NCBI GenBank assembly: GCA_963844315.1
Contig: CAWJOC010000026.1
Location: 62,001 to 126,000, forward strand
DNA: 64,000 nt
Reading direction: 5' to 3'
From: CAWAVN01 sp963844315
Lineage (GTDB): Bacteria; Planctomycetota; Planctomycetia; Planctomycetales; Planctomycetaceae
Below, one piece after another: positions 1-10,138 of this stretch (position 1 is the first letter of the stretch; each line of letters begins with the position of its first letter). Under the pieces are notes generated by a model. That model saw nothing but the letters and a program-made list of their open reading frames with translations, had not been told where the DNA came from and ran no database searches. Position numbers and translations under genes: made by a program.

Positions 1-289
1 CCAAGACCCGTTGGTTAAACTCCAGCCAACTCAGTTCGCGATTGATGAATTGATTCGGTTCCAAGGCCATGGCACATCAGGAAGTTGAAGGAGGGGAAAA
101 CGATTTTGGGAACTGTAGCAGATTTCCGCACTCTTGTTGCCCGTCCTTCCTTGGTTTTTGGGAAAAGCGGAGGGTTTCCGAATTCTCTTCAAATCCAATT
201 CGCCCATTGAATTATCAAGACCATGCCCATTGGGTATATTGGGAAATCCCGTTTTCCTCTCATTTGACTCTGCTTGGAAGGAACAACCG

Positions 290-1702
290 ATGCGGTTTGT
301 GCCTTGGTGTCTTGTCCTGTTCACCGTCGCCAGCCTCTCATCCGCTGCGCAGGGCCAGAACCAAAAGCCCAACGTGCTCATCATCATGGCCGATGACTGC
401 ACCCACAACGATTTGCCGGTGTATGGCGGGACCAATGCGAAGACGCCCCACATCGACCGCCTGGCGAAAGAGGGGTTGGTGTTCAACAAGGCTTATGTCA
501 GCTCTGCCATGTGCCAGCCTTGCCGGGCGGAACTCTTCACGGGAAAGTTTCCCGTGCGGAACGGGTCGGCTTGGAATCATTCGGCCAGCAAACCCGAAAC
601 GAAAAGCATCGCCCAGCACTTGGGTCAGTTGGGTTATCGCGTGGGCCTTTCGGGAAAGGTTCACGTCCTGCCTAAAAAGGTGTTCGCGTTTGAGTCTATC
701 GGCGGTTTCGATCCCAACTGCGTCCGCTTGCCCACTCAGCCGCATTCCACGGGTCCCATCAAGGAGTTTATGGAGCGGGACGACAAGCAACCGTTCTGTC
801 TGGTCGTGGCCCTTGTGGAACCGCACGTGCCTTGGGTGATGGGCGATGCTTCAAAGTATCCGCCGGAGAATCTCAAGCTGCCTCCCAACCTGGCGGACAC
901 CAAAGTGACCCGCGAAGCCTTTTCGAGATACCTCGCCGAGATCACCTACATGGACAGCCAGGTGGGAGAGATCCTGGAAGTTCTCAAAGCGAGTGGCCAG
1001 GCTGCGAATACCCTGGTCCTCTTTACCTCCGAACAAGGCGCCCAGTTCCCAGGTTGCAAATGGACGAATTTCGACACGGGGCTGCACACGGCGCTCATCG
1101 CCCATTGGCCGGGACATGTGCCGCAAGGAAAACGCACCGACGCCATCGTGCAATACGCGGATATTCTTCCGACGCTCATCGATCTCGCGGGAGCCGATTT
1201 GACGGCTCACGACTTTAGCGGTGACAGCCTGCTGAAAGTTTTTGCCAATCCCGAACTTGGCCATCGACGGTATGCCTACGGCATTCATAACAACGTGCCC
1301 GAAGGGCCGCCTTATCCCATCCGCAGCGTGACCGACGGCGAGTACCGCTACATCAGGAATCTCACTCCCGATGAGATTTACATCGAGAAGCATTTGATGG
1401 GCTTATCGGGCGAAGGCGTGCTCAACAATCCCTATTGGGGCACTTGGATGTTCGACACCAACAACCCCAAAACCGAACGCCTGGTAAAACGTTACATGAA
1501 ACGCCCCGCCGAGGAACTCTATCACACGAAAACCGATCCCTACGAAATGACCAATCTCGCGGGTGATCCAAAGCATGCAAAGATTCAAGCGGAACTCAGC
1601 CAAGAACTCGACCGCTGGATGAAAACCCAAGGCGACCCTGGCCTTCCACTCGACACCTATCAATCCCTCGAAGCCGCCAAACGCGGCCAACATTCTTATT
1701 AA
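290..1702 (+). CDS. Secreted sulfatase (formylglycine type)
   Basis: A 470-residue sulfatase expected to hydrolyse sulfate esters outside the cytoplasm. Residues 1-22 form a signal peptide ending near AAQG. The metal-binding start NVLIIMADD follows at about residue 28. C75 lies in SSAMCQPCRAELFTGK, the C-x-P-x-R motif whose Cys is matured to formylglycine. The rest (LVVALVEPHVPW, LVLFTSEQG, ADILPTLIDLAG) follows the family order. The ATG at 290 is chosen because a GGAAGGA ribosome site lies just upstream and the signal peptide begins there. The reading frame is intact. The natural substrate cannot be told from sequence; planctomycetes carry many such enzymes for sulfated polysaccharides. Confidence 0.93.
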   Translation: MRFVPWCLVLFTVASLSSAAQGQNQKPNVLIIMADDCTHNDLPVYGGTNAKTPHIDRLAKEGLVFNKAYVSSAMCQPCRAELFTGKFPVRNGSAWNHSASKPETKSIAQHLGQLGYRVGLSGKVHVLPKKVFAFESIGGFDPNCVRLPTQPHSTGPIKEFMERDDKQPFCLVVALVEPHVPWVMGDASKYPPENLKLPPNLADTKVTREAFSRYLAEITYMDSQVGEILEVLKASGQAANTLVLFTSEQGAQFPGCKWTNFDTGLHTALIAHWPGHVPQGKRTDAIVQYADILPTLIDLAGADLTAHDFSGDSLLKVFANPELGHRRYAYGIHNNVPEGPPYPIRSVTDGEYRYIRNLTPDEIYIEKHLMGLSGEGVLNNPYWGTWMFDTNNPKTERLVKRYMKRPAEELYHTKTDPYEMTNLAGDPKHAKIQAELSQELDRWMKTQGDPGLPLDTYQSLEAAKRGQHSY

Positions 1703-1762
1703 AGCGATTCACCACGAAAGACACGACCCGGTCTTTGCAGAACCAAAAAAGGCTTTGAGTAT

Positions 1763-1881
1763 GTCCCTTCTCCCCTGGGGAGAAGGTGGCCGAAGGCCGG
1801 ATGAGGGGGATCAGTGAAGAGAAGACGACCGATTAATCCATTCACCCCCTCACCCTAACCCTCTCCCCAAGGGAGAGGGGA
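1763..1881. repeat. Dispersed palindromic repeat, family B (copy 1)
   Basis: GTCCCTTCTCCCCTGGGGAG opens the element and CTCTCCCCAAGGGAGAGGGG closes it, with CCCTCACCCTAACC near the end. Related copies occur at 3689-3852, 18293-18325, 24313-24450, 26283-26360 and 35365-35404. It lies inside the 427-base gap between the sulfatase and the oxidoreductase. The gap also has a looser inverted pair of the CACGAAAGACACG / CGTGTCATTCGTG type at about 1711-1725 and 2040-2062. I see no gene in this gap. Confidence 0.8.
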
Positions 1882-2129
1882 CAAAACCGGCCTGCAAAAT
1901 CTTCGCACCGCATAAAGAAATCGAAAGTTTGCTTCACGAAACAAACGAAAAAAGAGATTCTCCGTTGGCGACCTTTTGTTGAATCCAGTCCGCGACAATC
2001 CGTGTCATCCGTGGTTCTCTTATTTATTTGCTTTTCTTTCGTGTCATTCGTGTGTTTCGTGGTTCAACTCTTTACAGTTTCACTCGTCTCCAAAGCATCA
2101 ACAGCCCATCACAATTGAAAGGCACCTCC

Positions 2130-3254
<1,125 letters not shown>

Positions 3255-3280
3255 GAATCCGTAACGTCATTCGAGAAAGA

Positions 3281-3332
3281 GAGCCGCGCACGCAGTAAGC
3301 GGTCGGATACCGCTTACTGCGTGCGCAGGCTC
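3281..3332. repeat. Palindromic element, family A (copy 1)
   Basis: A 22-base left arm at 3281-3302 (GAGCCGCGCACGCAGTAAGC plus GG) pairs with 3310-3332, leaving a 7-base loop and one bulged A in the right arm. It starts 27 bases after the oxidoreductase stop. Three further copies are at 13335-13392, 17371-17434 and 42504-42558. Confidence 0.88.
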
Positions 3333-3632
3333 ATCAGGGATCCGCAGGTTTTCCCCTAGCCGCGATTCCCCAGAGCCTGTGAAAAGCCGGGGCTGAAAAT
3401 CTCAAGGCCGAAACGGGTTCCGGTCGATGATTAGCTTGCCAAGCGGAAAACCGGCCCACCCGGCTTCCGCGAGACACAAAGAACTCGAAATCTCACAGGG
3501 CAGATTCCCGTCGGAGGTCCAAACAAAAACTTGCCGGCCCGCTTCCAAACAAAGGGACCTGCCTAAGCAGGCTCGGAAGCTCGCCGTTCTCAAAGCGACA
3601 CTGCCGTCGCGATCCCCATGAGGTTTGATTCT

Positions 3633-3677
3633 GGCCGCGGCTGTTGCGAAAGCAAAAGCCGCGGCCCTTTGTGTTTT
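3633..3677 (+). terminator. Rho-independent terminator-like hairpin
   Basis: GGCCGCGGCT (3633-3642) pairs perfectly with AGCCGCGGCC (3657-3666) and is followed by CTTTGTGTTTT. It is about 380 bases after the oxidoreductase stop. The stretch from 3333 to 3632 has no convincing gene but holds small hairpins such as CCTGCctaaGCAGG near 3560, so an untranslated RNA ending at this terminator is possible. Confidence 0.65.
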
Positions 3678-3688
3678 GGAGCGGTTTT

Positions 3689-3852
3689 GTCCCCTCTCTC
3701 CTTGGGAGAGCGCTAGGGTGAGGGGCTGGATTTGTCCCCTCTCCCCTGGGGAGAGGGTTAGGGTGAGGGGGACAAACGGTTTAATCAACATCCAACTTTG
3801 ATTGTCCCCCTCATCCGGCCTTCGGCCACCTTCTCCCCAGGGGAGAAGGGAC
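3689..3852. repeat. Dispersed palindromic repeat, family B (copy 2, compound)
   Basis: Three modules in a row: GTCCCCTCTCTCCTTGGGAG, then GTCCCCTCTCCCCTGGGGAG with GGTTAGGGTGAGGGGG, then the inverted form ending CTTCTCCCCAGGGGAGAAGG. It fills the end of the 710-base gap upstream of the LRR gene. Confidence 0.8.
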
Positions 3853-3964
3853 ATTTCATTATGCTTCATTTGCGTCCAAGTTGTGGGCATGTGCCGTTGC
3901 AGAGATTTCCCTCTTTACGCCGGGTGCAGATCCTTTTATCACTTGGGTAAGAGGATGTTGTTTC

Positions 3965-4588
3965 ATGCCTGATTCCATCTGGTCGCGTGTGCTGGTTTGT
4001 CTCACCTTGCTGGGAGCGCTCTTAACGTTTGCCTCCTGGCTGAATCGGCCCGCCCGGTTGTTACTGTTGGTGGTCGCTGTTGTGATCGCCATCCAAGCGG
4101 TTCCGGTGTATTTGCTGTATCTTTGCGGCTTGGCCCGCCATCGCAAACGGGCGCTCGGTTCTATCGAAGTCGCCGGGGGACGCATCACCGCAAGGCTTGC
4201 CGCCGACCCGCGCATGATTTTAGAGCTCGATCTGTCCCATCAAGACCTGTCGGGATTGAAATGGGATTCGCTGCATTCGCTCTGGGAACTCGAATCGCTG
4301 AATCTCGCCCACAGTTCCGCCACGGATGACCACCTGGAGGAACTCAGCCGACTGCCCGCGCTCAGGCATTTGGATCTCCAGGGCACCAGGGTCACGGATC
4401 GGGGCATTGCTGCACTTGCAAGTTTTCGGCGGCTGGAGTTTCTTTCGCTTAAGGACACGCTCGTCACGGCAGACGGTTTGGAAGATCTGGCGTACTCGTT
4501 GCCTCATTTGCAAGTCGAGGCGGACGATCTTCCCCGATTGGATCCAATCGACTTTCCCAAGGATGTGGCTTATGACACTCGCGTTTGA
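3965..4588 (+). CDS. Membrane-anchored leucine-rich repeat protein
   Basis: A 207-residue protein with two hydrophobic segments (about residues 9-24 and 30-52), so the repeats are probably held at the membrane. Three to four leucine-rich repeats follow, e.g. ILELDLSHQDLSGLK, LESLNLAHSSATDDHLEEL, LRHLDLQGTRVTDRGIAAL and LEFLSLKDTLVTADGLEDL, of the RI-like ~24-residue type common in planctomycetes. The ATG at 3965 is preferred over a start 84 bases upstream because it leads directly into the first membrane segment. Its last 17 bases overlap the next gene, so the two are probably cotranslated. Function unknown. Confidence 0.8.
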   Translation: MPDSIWSRVLVCLTLLGALLTFASWLNRPARLLLLVVAVVIAIQAVPVYLLYLCGLARHRKRALGSIEVAGGRITARLAADPRMILELDLSHQDLSGLKWDSLHSLWELESLNLAHSSATDDHLEELSRLPALRHLDLQGTRVTDRGIAALASFRRLEFLSLKDTLVTADGLEDLAYSLPHLQVEADDLPRLDPIDFPKDVAYDTRV

Positions 4589-5405
4589 CCGGCCCACGAT
4601 TTTGATGTGCCCGCCGGATTATTATGGGATCGAATACGAGATCAATCCCTGGATGAGCCGTAGCCGCCAAAGCGATGCCGAGTTGTCCAAAGGCCAATGG
4701 CAGGCGCTTCACGATTTGCTGTTGTCCTTGGGGGCGGAGATCCGGTTGCTCTCGCCGGTGAAGGGTCTGCCGGATTTGGTGTTCACGGCCAACGCGGGAC
4801 TCATTTGGCGGGACAAGGTGTTTCTGTCCAAGTTCCGCCACGCGGCCCGGCAAGGCGAGACGCCGGTCGATGAGGATTGGTTTCAAAGCCAGGGTTTCGA
4901 GTCGATCACTTTGCCCAAGCCTTGGAACTTCGAAGGGGCGGGCGATGCCCTGTTTTGCGGGGAGACGCTGTTCGGCGGGTACTTGATCCGCAGCGATGCC
5001 AAAGCCATGCAATGGCTCGCCAAGCAGATGGGCTGCCGGGTGATTCCTTTGCAACTGGTGGATGACTATTACTATCACCTCGACACCTGCTTTTGCCCGC
5101 TCGCTGAGGATGTGGCGATCTACTATCCGCCCGCGTTTGATGAGTACGCCCAAAAAGCCTTGGCCGAGCACGTGCCGCGTTTGATTGCTGTTAAACAGGA
5201 AGAAGCCCAGCGCTTCGCCTGCAACGCCGTGGTGGTTGGGAAGCACGTTGTCCTGAACACCGGCTGTCCGCAACTGGAAGCGGATCTCAAAGCCAATGGC
5301 TACGAACCGCACGCCACTGAACTCGGAGAGTTCATCAAAGCCGGCGGCAGCGCGAAATGCCTGACGCTGCGTCTCGACGGCGAAGACGCCGCCCGCTGGC
5401 CGTGA
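4572..5405 (+). CDS. Dimethylargininase/arginine deiminase-like amidinotransferase
   Basis: A 277-residue guanidino-group-modifying enzyme. Motifs fit the family: PDLVFTANAGLIW (residues 67-79), FEGAGDALF (120-128), catalytic His169 in YYYHLDTCFCPL and catalytic Cys263 in GGSAKCLTLRL near the C-terminus. By family, reactions are hydrolysis of dimethylarginine or arginine, or ornithine/amidino transfer; the exact substrate is not settled by these motifs. The ATG at 4572 overlaps the LRR gene end by 17 bases, implying coupled translation. The frame is intact. Confidence 0.88.
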   Translation: MTLAFDRPTILMCPPDYYGIEYEINPWMSRSRQSDAELSKGQWQALHDLLLSLGAEIRLLSPVKGLPDLVFTANAGLIWRDKVFLSKFRHAARQGETPVDEDWFQSQGFESITLPKPWNFEGAGDALFCGETLFGGYLIRSDAKAMQWLAKQMGCRVIPLQLVDDYYYHLDTCFCPLAEDVAIYYPPAFDEYAQKALAEHVPRLIAVKQEEAQRFACNAVVVGKHVVLNTGCPQLEADLKANGYEPHATELGEFIKAGGSAKCLTLRLDGEDAARWP

Positions 5406-5528
5406 TTGGTTTTCAATGTCTCACACAAAAACACGAAGGCACAAAGCGGAACTGGCAAGAGAGATTGATGATTGTCGATTGCTGATTTTTGAATTTTGAA
5501 GTAAGGCCGCCTTGGGACCACACCAGTT

Positions 5529-5739
5529 TTTTACGCCGAAGGCGTTACATTCCAAAGCCCAGGGTCGCTTTAGCGCACCCTGGGTCAACGATGCCTAATA
5601 GAATGTCTTTACGCTGAAAGCGTTACACACAATCGGTGGTGCAACCCCTTCGGGGTAGATGTTGTCGGTCTTTTTTCCCAGGGTGGCGCGGCTGCGCCGC
5701 TGACCCTGGGCTTTGGAATGTAACGCCTTCGGCGTAAAA
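5529..5739. repeat. Long composite palindrome, family C
   Basis: Perfect 38-base arms at 5529-5566 and 5702-5739, beginning TTTTACGCCGAAGGCGTTAC and ending in its reverse complement, enclose a 135-base centre with further small hairpins (AACCCCTTCGGGGT, GGCGCGGCTGCGCC, ACGCTGAAAGCGT). It sits in the 595-base gap between the amidinotransferase and the PhoD gene. No coding region was seen in that gap. Confidence 0.88.
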
Positions 5740-5778
5740 GCTACGGAAATATGCGACAGAAACCAAAATATTGACCGT

Positions 5779-5890
5779 TCATAGCACGGAGAAAGACCGG
5801 AGAGGAAAATCTCATTCTCAAATCGCGTCATATAATGAATCGCTTTGGAACGGTCCTCTCTCGTTTTTCTCCGTGTCTTCGTGGTTAAAA
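5779..5890. repeat. Imperfect inverted repeat upstream of PhoD gene
   Basis: CACGGAGAAAGACCGGAGAG at the left is matched by CGGTCCTCTCTCGTTTTTCT then CCGTGTC at the right, an imperfect inverted repeat of the CACGGAG.../...CTCCGTG type seen beside other genes here. Confidence 0.6.
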
Positions 5891-6000
5891 CTCTTCGAGA
5901 TTGTGCCGCCATCAGCACTTTGGTATGCGGAGGGCAGTCATTTTTGTAAAGTGGTGAAGCATTCCTCTTTGTTTCAGCCTTGCACCACTGAGCGAACACC

Positions 6001-7855
6001 ATGACGAAATCTCAGACGCTTCGATTTTGGTTGTGTTGTCTTTTCCTAACGACATTCGCGATTGGTTCCGTCCGTGCGGAGCGGGATCCGATCCGGCTGA
6101 CGCATGGCCCGATGCTCGGAAAGCCGACTTCGCATTCGATGGCGGTCTGGGCGCGGACCTCCGACCCCGGCGAGTTTCTCGTGCATTACGGAACTGAGCA
6201 AAGCAAGCTTGATCGAAATCAGCGAACCGGCGAAAACGACTCTCGAGCACGACAACACCGGCGTCGCTATGCTGTCCCAACTGAAATCCAATACCAGGTA
6301 TTACTATCAACTCTGGGTCAATGGCCGACCGCAAGGGTTCGCGGGCAGTTTTCTCACCCTGCCTTCCGCCGAGGATACCAAGAACGAAAAGTACAATCCC
6401 AAGGGACTGTATAACTTTCGCTTTCAGATCGGTTCGTGCGCAAACCAGAACCCCTTGCACGGCGTGGGCTGGCATCTGCCGACCTATCAGACCTTAAACC
6501 GCGATTGGGCCGAGAAAGTTCATTTCCACATCATGAACGGCGATTGGCTGTACGAAGAGCTTCGCGAATACCCGCCCGAAGCCTGGCGGCTCTCGCAGGG
6601 CATCAAGGACTATCCGCTCTCCGTTCAAGTCATGCCCACGGTCGTCGGCGTTTGGGAGAACTACAAGCTGTATCTCATCGCGGGGCGTGGAACTCGCGAA
6701 ATGGCACCGCAACGTGCCTAGCTATTTTACGTTCGACGATCATGAACTCGTCAACGACATCTGGGGCACGTCCGAAGCCGGCAAACGCCACCGCCGGACG
6801 GTCTTTCGCGACATCGGCACTTATGCCTGGTACGATTACCTCGGCTGGGCCAATCCGGTGCAGCACGATCATCCGATTCATCTCAGCAAAGGACGATTGA
6901 AAGCCGGCAGCGATTTGCTGGTCGATCAAACCGCCGACTTCACCAAGCTGCCGCTTCCCGAAATGCTGAACCTGCACGTCCATTGGGGCACGCCCGAAGC
7001 CGGGGTCAACGACATCAAGTACGACAACGACGAGGGCAATAAAAACTCCTACGTTTACGACATTAAGGAAGTCGTCGATCGGCACACGCTCAAACTGCAC
7101 ATGCCCGCCAAGACCGATGATGAAGTGAGCTACTCCATCGGCAAACGGAGCTATGGCAAGTTCCGCGCTTCCAATTGCGAGTTTTATCTGCTTGGACACA
7201 CGAGGCGACCGCGACATGCACGACATCCGAAACCGCGAAAAGCCCGGCGTCTCCATGCTGGGACAACATCAGCGCGATTGGCTCTTAAAATCGATGAAGG
7301 CCAGCGATGCGGACTTTTTCTTCGTGGTCTCCACGGTTCCCTTCATGATCCCGCACAGCGGAGCGGGCGGCTTCGAGTTCGACGCCGAGAACAAGGAAGA
7401 AGCCTGGACCGGATTTTTCGATGAGCGGGAACTCCTCATCAAAGAGTGGGAAAAGCTGGGCAAGAAAGTGTTCGTGATGACGGGCGATTTGCACAACAGC
7501 TTCGCCATCAAAGTCACCGACAACGTCTGGGAGTTCTGCTGCGGCCCGCACAACAGCGTGAACCACGTTCCCGAACTCGATGAATCCAACCGCCCCGCCA
7601 CCGGCAAGTTCAAGTTCGGCCCCCGCGAATGCGACATCCGCTGGAGCAGCTACATCCTGCCCGATTTGCCGCGGCTCGGAACGGCTCTATCCGCACTTCT
7701 GCGTGGTGCAGGTCAACAACGTCTTCAACATGCCGCAAAAGCTGGGCGATAAACGCTGGGTCGCCTACCCGCACCCGCAGGTCATCTTCCAATACTTCGA
7801 CGGCCGCACCGGCGAGCTATCCTACGCGGAAGCCATCTCGGTGGATCGAAAGTGA
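6001..7855 (+). CDS. PhoD-family alkaline phosphatase/metallophosphatase, four frameshifts
   Basis: Predicted exported phosphodiesterase/monoesterase of the PhoD-like metallophosphatase family. Residues 1-26 are a signal peptide (FWLCCLFLTTFAIGSVRA). Family landmarks are KTTLEHDNTGVAML, PKGLYNFRFQIGSCANQNP, FHIMNGDWLYEEL, FTFDDHELVNDIWG, GDLHNSFAIK and FGPRECDIRWSSY. These lie in successive frames and join through single-base insertions near 6210, 6690, 7192 and 7671. Corrected length is 616 residues, normal for the family. No internal stop appears once corrected. The next gene is convergent. Calcium/iron binding is inferred from the family, not shown. Confidence 0.87.
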
Positions 7856-7901
7856 ACGGCTTTTAACGCAAAGGAGGTTTGATAGAAGGCTCTACAGAAC
7901 G

Positions 7902-9085
7902 CTATCGGGTGTCCGAAACGCCTGTCTCGGTTCCGACGTCCCAAACTGTGGTTTCGTTCTGCTTTGAACTCCAATTCCAATCGGCCAATCGCGAGGAGTC
8001 GCCCGCCGGGAGAGAAGGCCACGGATTCGACGACATTCGGTCCGCGAATGATTCGCTTGCGGTTTGGCCGATTGGACATCCCACAAAATCGTCTGACGGT
8101 CGTGACCGCCTGAAGCCAGCGTTTTACTGTCGGGGGAATGCGCCACGGACATGACCACCGAAGCTTTATGACCGCGAAAAACCGTGCATTGGCATTCGTT
8201 TTCCAAATCCCGATTGTGTCACGTTGCAGTCATTGCCAGGCGGCGGCGAGATATTTGCCGTTAGGGGAATAGCAGACGAGACCAAGGAGCTTTGTAACAT
8301 CCCTTTCTTGAATGTATGAACCGATTCGCCCGTAGCGACATCCCAAATTTTAACCGTGTCATCCAGACTTCCCGTGGCCATGTGCATTCCATTGGGTGAG
8401 AAAGCCACGGAAGTCACATTGGACTCGTGTCCTTTTAAGACGGCGAACCTCCTCACCCGTCTCGACATTCCATAGGCGTATGAAACCCTCATTATCTCCT
8501 GAGGCGAGCAGTTTGCCATCCGGGGAGAATGTCACACAGTTCGTCGAAATGGAGCGATAGTAACCAAGGCTTGCCGGGTTCCATTTCAATATTCCCCGTG
8601 ACATCGGGCTTCGCCAAGGCCCGGTGCAGTGTACTATCGTCTGTGTTCCAAATCTTGACAGTGAAGTCGAGTCTCCCAAGCGATTCGGGATCCACTGGTC
8701 TGGCCATCTTCGGAAAACACTGGTGATCGATCCGGCGGTCGCAATCCGCTTTCCATCCAGGGAGAATGCCACCGCATTCACACTTTGCGAAGCGTTCGGA
8801 ATCGTTTTGGAAAAGTTGTCCCGACGGCAAACTCCAAAGGCAAACCAAGCCATCGCGTCCGCCCGTTGCCAAGAGCGTCCCATCGGGGGAGAACGTCACG
8901 GAATTGACGCTCCACGTATGCCCCTTGAGTCTCAACGGGCTTTCGATGGGGCTGTCAATCGGTGGTTGCTTCGTGGACTCGAACAACCCTGAGAATGCCC
9001 GATGGCGACCGGTGTTTTCGGACTTGTTGATGGGAGCATCGCCGCATCCAGAGATCACGACGGCGAAAAGAAGAATTTGAAGCAT
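7902..9085 (-). pseudogene. WD40-repeat lipoprotein, heavily frameshifted
   Basis: An N-terminal lipoprotein signal (MLQILLFAVVISGCGDA) starts at 9085 and is followed by WD40 repeats: GHTWSVNSVTFSPDGTLLAT, SVNAVAFSLDGKRIATAGS, DFTVKIWNTDD, TNCVTFSPDGKLLASGDNEG, GHESNVTSVAFSPNG, IWDVATGE, TLASGGHDRQTILWDVQ and NVVESVAFSPGGRLLA. Adjacent repeats fall in different frames, so eight or so single-base shifts occur in 1.2 kb. Most are consistent with extra bases. This density is far above the neighbours, so decay is possible, although the repeats themselves are well kept. It begins 34 bases after the isomerase gene and looks like the last gene of the minus-strand operon. Role, by family: a protein-interaction scaffold at the envelope. 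Confidence 0.72.
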
Positions 9086-9119
9086 GACATCCCTTTCATT
9101 TCTCGAAGAACTCCAATTA

Positions 9120-10138
9120 CTACTTGCCCAGCATGGCATCCAAGGTGCGGCTGGCGTGATAGATCAAGGGTTCCGGGTAATAGGCGTTCCAGGAGAAGAT
9201 CTCATACGTCAGATAGCCCCGGTAGCCGATTTTGTCGAAGGCTTCCATTACGGCGGGCCAGTTGGTGGTTCCATCGAGGAGCGGGCGGAAGGAATCTGAG
9301 GTGAACTCGGTCCCGGCGCGTTTGCTGTATTCCTTGAAGTGGACGTTTCGAATCCGCTTGCCGCATTGCTCGATCCAATGCTCGGGGAACTGGTATTGCA
9401 TGATGTTCCCGGTATCGAAGTGGATACCGACCGATTCGTGCCGGAAGGAGTCCACGAAGTCGTTCATCTCGCGCGGCGAGAGCAAAAACCCGTTGGCGAA
9501 GATGTTCTCGATGTTGATCGAAACCCCGGCTTTTTCAGCGAGCGGCAAAACTTCCTTGATGGCTTCGGTCGCCCTTCGGTAACAGACATCGTTGGGCACG
9601 GGTTCGGGTTCGGGAGCCCAAGGAATGTAAACCGCCCCCGGCACGACCAGCAGATTCTTCGTGCCCAAAGCCCCGGCGGCGAGGATCATTTTTTGAGCCA
9701 ACTCCCGGCCCTTGGTCCGGCGTTCCACATCGTTGCTGGTCAAGGAATACGGCCAGAACAAAAACGAGCACAGCCCGCTGATGTCAATCCCGATCCCGTC
9801 AGCCATTTGCCGGATGGCTTTGAGATCCGCATCGCTGGCCTCCGGCGAAAGATCGCCTTCGAGATTGTAGTTCAGTTCCACCCCATCGAACCCGGCATCT
9901 TTCGCAAGCTGCAAAGTTTCCTTGAGCGTCATCTTGTCCGGATACGGAAACGCCCAGAGGTTGATGGACTTCTTGAAGGGATACTGTTTCGGCTTGGCGG
10001 GTTCTGATGTGGCTTTGGGTTCCTCCTGGCTTTCGCCAATCCCTGGGCCGTCAAAAACGCCGACCCGAATGCGGCCGAGTACGCCAACAACTCTCGCCGG
10101 TCTAAGGACCAATCGCTTCTTGATGATTTCTCACTCAT
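9120..10138 (-). CDS. Tat-exported sugar phosphate isomerase/epimerase-like protein
   Basis: A TIM-barrel xylose-isomerase-like protein. The N-terminus (DRRELLAYSAAFGSAFLTAQ) is a twin-arginine signal, so the protein is probably exported folded. The barrel follows with LKETLQLAKDAGFDGVELNY, NLLVVPGAVY, SINIENIF, VGIHFDTGNI and NVHFKEYS, the metal-binding Glu/Asp/His/Glu strands of the family. Signal and barrel are in different frames; one missing base near 10035 (GCC-CAG) joins them, giving about 339 residues. The start ATG (10138-10136) overlaps the stop of the HEAT gene (ATGA), so translation is coupled. Substrate unknown; ketose or inosose are family possibilities. Confidence 0.84.

Noticed and set aside
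31..489. Long minus-strand reading frame opposite the sulfatase
   Set aside because: It overlaps the clear sulfatase on the other strand and has no domain or plausible composition.
4464..5312. 282-residue minus-strand frame
   Set aside because: It lies wholly opposite the amidinotransferase, which has catalytic motifs; it is an antisense shadow of a GC-rich gene.
5595..6002. Minus-strand frame of 135 residues upstream of PhoD
   Set aside because: It crosses the composite palindrome and repeat tips and has no protein-like features.
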